From the NCBI GenBank assembly GCA_041687115.1, contig JAWLCP010000060.1, positions 1 to 15,518 on the forward strand: DNA of 15,518 nucleotides, in the 5' to 3' direction. Each line of letters opens with the position of its first letter. Positions within the stretch are counted from its first letter, which is position 1. The DNA is from SKLM01 sp041687115 (GTDB taxonomy: Bacteria > Chloroflexota > Anaerolineae > B4-G1). Both the position numbers and the translations under genes were made by a program. Below are positions 14,330 to 15,518 of this stretch, in pieces. Below the pieces are notes generated by a model. That model was not told where the DNA came from, searched no databases, and worked only from the letters and a program-made list of their open reading frames with translations.

Positions 14330-14335
14330 TATACT
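14330..14335 (+). promoter_or_regulatory. Possible -10 element for the secreted-protein gene
   Basis: TATACT at 14330-14335 is a good -10 box, but the sequence 17 bases upstream (ATGTGT) is a poor -35, so an activator or another arrangement would be needed. Transcription would begin near 14342, about 60 bases before the ATG. Confidence 0.4.
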
Positions 14336-14400
14336 GAGCACAGATTCGAGGGCAGGGGGATGGCCCCGCCCCAGTAAACTCACGGAGAAAGGAGACTCAA

Positions 14401-14862
14401 ATGAAGGGCAAACTGATGGTGGGAGCTGGACTGGTGGTGGCGGCGGTGATCGTTGGACTTCTGGCTTCGGGCATCGGTCCGGCGCAGGCGACCGAGGGAG
14501 TCGCTCCCGAAGAGGTGGTGACGGGATTCTACGAATGGTACCTGGGGTACATCGGCGAGGGCGAGAGGACGCGGAACCCGCTGGTGGATCGGTCCTACCG
14601 GTCGAGCGAGTTCCTGAGCGAGGGATTCGTGGCTGAGGTGGACGCTGTGCTGGATTCGTTCGAAGGCGGGGGTTACTGCCCCTTCTTGCTGGCTCAGGAC
14701 GTGCCGGTGAGCGTCAGTGTCGGCGAGGCAGAGTTCTCCGGTGGCGAGGCGCAGGTGACGGTGGAGTTGTTCTGGGGCGGCAACCCCACCCCTAGCGAGC
14801 GGGTGGTGACGGTGAGGCTGATCGACGGCCAGTGGAAGATCGCAGCCGTCAACATGAAATAG
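14401..14862 (+). CDS. Secreted DUF3828-like protein
   Basis: 153 residues with a Sec-type signal peptide: Lys2 and Lys4, a hydrophobic core (VGAGLVVAAVIVGLLASGIG) and a likely cut after AQA at about residue 30. The mature part begins with a helix (EEVVTGFYEWYLGYI), and continues with NPLVDRSYRSSEFLSEGF, a GGYCPFLLAQDVPVSV segment and two beta strands that end GQWKIAAVNM. The FYxWYL, FLxAQD and WKI positions fit the DUF3828 (NTF2-like) pattern. There is one cysteine in the mature chain, so no internal disulfide. AAAGGAG precedes the ATG by five bases. It stands alone, facing the cold-shock gene across a pair of terminator hairpins. Function unknown. Confidence 0.85.
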   Translation: MKGKLMVGAGLVVAAVIVGLLASGIGPAQATEGVAPEEVVTGFYEWYLGYIGEGERTRNPLVDRSYRSSEFLSEGFVAEVDAVLDSFEGGGYCPFLLAQDVPVSVSVGEAEFSGGEAQVTVELFWGGNPTPSERVVTVRLIDGQWKIAAVNMK

Positions 14863-14892
14863 CCGGCGTCAGGCTGGTCCCCCTACAACAAA

Positions 14893-14931
14893 AGACCGGG
14901 TGCGCCCTGCGAATGCAAGCGCACCCGGTCT
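14893..14931. terminator. Bidirectional intrinsic terminator
   Basis: A perfect 13-bp stem: AGACCGGGTGCGC (14893-14905) with GCGCACCCGGTCT (14919-14931), around a 13-base loop. On the plus strand it lies 30 bases after the secreted-protein stop and is followed by a pyrimidine tail (CTCTTCTCTTG). On the minus strand it ends in TCTTTTGTTG, a better T-tract, so it also backs up termination of the cold-shock gene. Confidence 0.85.
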
Positions 14932-14940
14932 CTCTTCTCT

Positions 14941-14973
14941 TGTCACCCCCCGCAGATTGCGGAGCGGGTGACA
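14941..14973 (-). terminator. Second hairpin, just after the cold-shock gene
   Basis: TGTCACCC (14941-14948) pairs with GGGTGACA (14966-14973), and inside it CCGCA pairs with TGCGG around GAT. The structure begins 20 bases past the cold-shock stop. It lacks its own T-tract on the minus strand, so it probably acts with the stronger hairpin at 14893-14931 or protects the 3' end of the mRNA. Confidence 0.6.
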
Positions 14974-14992
14974 GGGCTCCTACCTGTATCTA

Positions 14993-15226
14993 CTAGAAGT
15001 CGTAGTGCTCTCCCAGGGGAACCACATCGACGGCTCGAGGCCCCTTCGGGCTCTCCTCGATACCGAACTCGACCTTCTGACCCTCGCGGAGGGTGCGGAA
15101 GCCCGAAGACTTGATAGCGGAGTGGTGTACGAAGACATCCTCGCCCTCATCCGGCGAGATGAATCCGTACCCTTTCTCGTTGCTGAACCACTTGACCTCA
15201 CCCGTCTTCTTCTGCTGCTCGTCCAT
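14993..15226 (-). CDS. Cold-shock domain protein (CspA family)
   Basis: 77 residues, a single cold-shock domain that binds single-stranded RNA and DNA. It carries GEVKWFSNEKGYGFISPD with RNP1 (KGYGFI), DVFVHHSAI with RNP2 (VFVHHS), and the usual EGQKVEF and GPRAVDV strands. The N-terminal MDEQQKK and C-terminal GEHYDF extend the canonical 66-70 residue domain slightly. AGAGGTAAGG stands just before the ATG. The gene has a strong promoter at 15354-15381 and a leader of about 120 bases that contains a terminator-like hairpin. Csp proteins of this kind act as RNA chaperones, and some as transcription antiterminators. Confidence 0.97.
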   Translation of the reverse strand: MDEQQKKTGEVKWFSNEKGYGFISPDEGEDVFVHHSAIKSSGFRTLREGQKVEFGIEESPKGPRAVDVVPLGEHYDF

Positions 15227-15281
15227 CCTTACCTCTTTACTCCTTGTACTAAATATGCTAAGCGGCTACTCGGATAGCTAC

Positions 15282-15313
15282 AAAAACTGCCCAGACTTAC
15301 GGCGTCTGGGCAG
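15282..15313 (-). promoter_or_regulatory. Terminator-like hairpin in the cold-shock gene leader (possible attenuator)
   Basis: On the minus strand CTGCCCAGAC (15313-15304) pairs perfectly with GTCTGGGCAG (15296-15287) around a 7-base loop and is followed at once by TTTTTG (T run at 15286-15282). This is a textbook intrinsic terminator. It lies about 35 bases after the expected transcription start and 55 bases before the ATG. As no minus-strand gene ends between it and the promoter, it appears to control entry into the cold-shock gene. Confidence 0.75.
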
Positions 15314-15353
15314 AATGATTGCACCTACCTGATCTTACCGCAACCTATAGGCT

Positions 15354-15381
15354 ATTATACATGCTTTCTCAGGGACGTCAA
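15354..15381 (-). promoter_or_regulatory. Sigma70-type promoter of the cold-shock gene
   Basis: On the minus strand TTGACG (15381-15376) and TATAAT (15359-15354) are 16 bases apart, a near-consensus match. The start would be near 15347. It is back to back with the plus-strand promoter at 15421-15449, so the two share about 40 bases of control region. Confidence 0.78.
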
Positions 15382-15415
15382 GCGAACACCCAAGAGTGAA
15401 GCATGGAGCGAAATT

Positions 15416-15431
15416 GCCCCTTGACAGGGGC
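15416..15431. promoter_or_regulatory. Inverted repeat over the -35 box, possible operator
   Basis: GCCCCT (15416-15421) and AGGGGC (15426-15431) are perfect inverted arms around TGAC, so the -35 hexamer TTGACA of the plus-strand promoter sits at its centre. A repressor bound here would block RNA polymerase. The arms are short, so chance is possible. Confidence 0.35.
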
Positions 15432-15449
15432 CCTGTTGTATGATATACT
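15421..15449 (+). promoter_or_regulatory. Strong sigma70-type promoter for a gene beyond the right edge
   Basis: TTGACA (15421-15426) and TATACT (15444-15449) with a 17-base spacer, close to consensus. The start would be near 15456. The following leader contains GAAGGAAC (15498-15505), a possible ribosome binding site, but no start can be confirmed before the window ends. Confidence 0.78.
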
Positions 15450-15518
15450 GGCTTTGTAAGTGAGGTTAACTAACTAAGCTGCCCCCGTCAGTGATTGAAG
15501 GAACACATTGACACCTCA

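Noticed and set aside
14097..14383. Minus-strand frame with a hydrophobic end (MLPTIAFPGVGLALLFG)
   Set aside because: The tail looks a little like the end of a TadC-type membrane protein, but the rest of the frame does not, it contains the 30-bp palindrome, and the plus strand of the same DNA carries better cNMP-domain similarity.
1..15518. CRISPR array, tRNA or rRNA genes, transposase or integrase genes
   Set aside because: I saw no regularly spaced repeats, no cloverleaf with a CCA-type end, no rRNA motifs, and no DDE, HUH or recombinase signatures. The decay zone suggests past rearrangement, but no mobile-element gene is present.
15450..15518. A start codon for the gene after the rightward promoter (TTG at 15508 after GAAGGAAC)
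   Set aside because: Only three codons are visible, so neither the start nor the frame can be supported.

Overview
GC-rich bacterial DNA (roughly 60% GC by eye) with sigma70-type promoters and mostly same-strand genes. The very long fusion of class III cyclase, NTPase, TPR-like and peptide-binding domains, together with the overall gene mix, suggests Chloroflexota or a related deep-branching, soil- or sediment-type lineage. That assignment is inference; no rRNA or other marker gene is present.

Layout. (a) 2-202: 3' end of an unrecognised gene. (b) 249-5511: a compact, probably co-transcribed plus-strand run. It holds a CopB-type copper P-type ATPase (CPH motif), a DsrE-like protein, a decayed TauE/SafE fragment, a leaderless SoxB-like metallophosphoesterase and a YihY/BrkB membrane protein. 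DsrE, TauE/SafE and SoxB-like together point to sulfur chemistry beside metal export. (c) 5590-6011: a STAS anti-anti-sigma protein with its own good promoter and a following hairpin. (d) 6012-6853: gene-poor DNA ending in a remnant of a beta-propeller (Reg_prop) sensor. (e) 6885-10940: a 1351-residue fusion of double zinc ribbon, class III nucleotide cyclase, AAA/STAND-like ATPase, helical repeats and a complete family 5 solute-binding domain, without a signal peptide. (f) 11101-12778: a small RAM-like protein followed by a phosphatase with an N-terminal cyclic-nucleotide-binding domain and a C-terminal SpoIIE/PP2C domain. (g) 12779-14330: a decay zone with no intact gene. It contains a frameshifted, internally deleted second copy of the zinc ribbon-cyclase, scrambled cNMP-binding-domain fragments and a perfect 30-bp palindrome. 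(h) 14401-14862: a secreted DUF3828-like protein. (i) 14993-15226 (minus): a cold-shock protein. It has a clear promoter, an intrinsic-terminator-like hairpin inside its 5' leader, and two hairpins after its stop codon. (j) 15421-15518: a strong plus-strand promoter whose gene lies beyond the window.

How the parts may work together: the fusion cyclase could bind a peptide-like ligand and make a cyclic nucleotide. The neighbouring phosphatase carries a cNMP pocket with the canonical Glu and Arg, so it could sense that nucleotide. Its SpoIIE domain is of the type that dephosphorylates STAS proteins such as the one at 5676-6011. This gives a plausible, locally encoded chain from ligand to cyclic nucleotide to partner switching to sigma-factor control. 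The anti-sigma kinase and sigma factor are not in the window, so the chain is a hypothesis. The other candidate for something unusual is the cold-shock gene leader, which looks like an attenuator that a Csp antiterminator could control itself.
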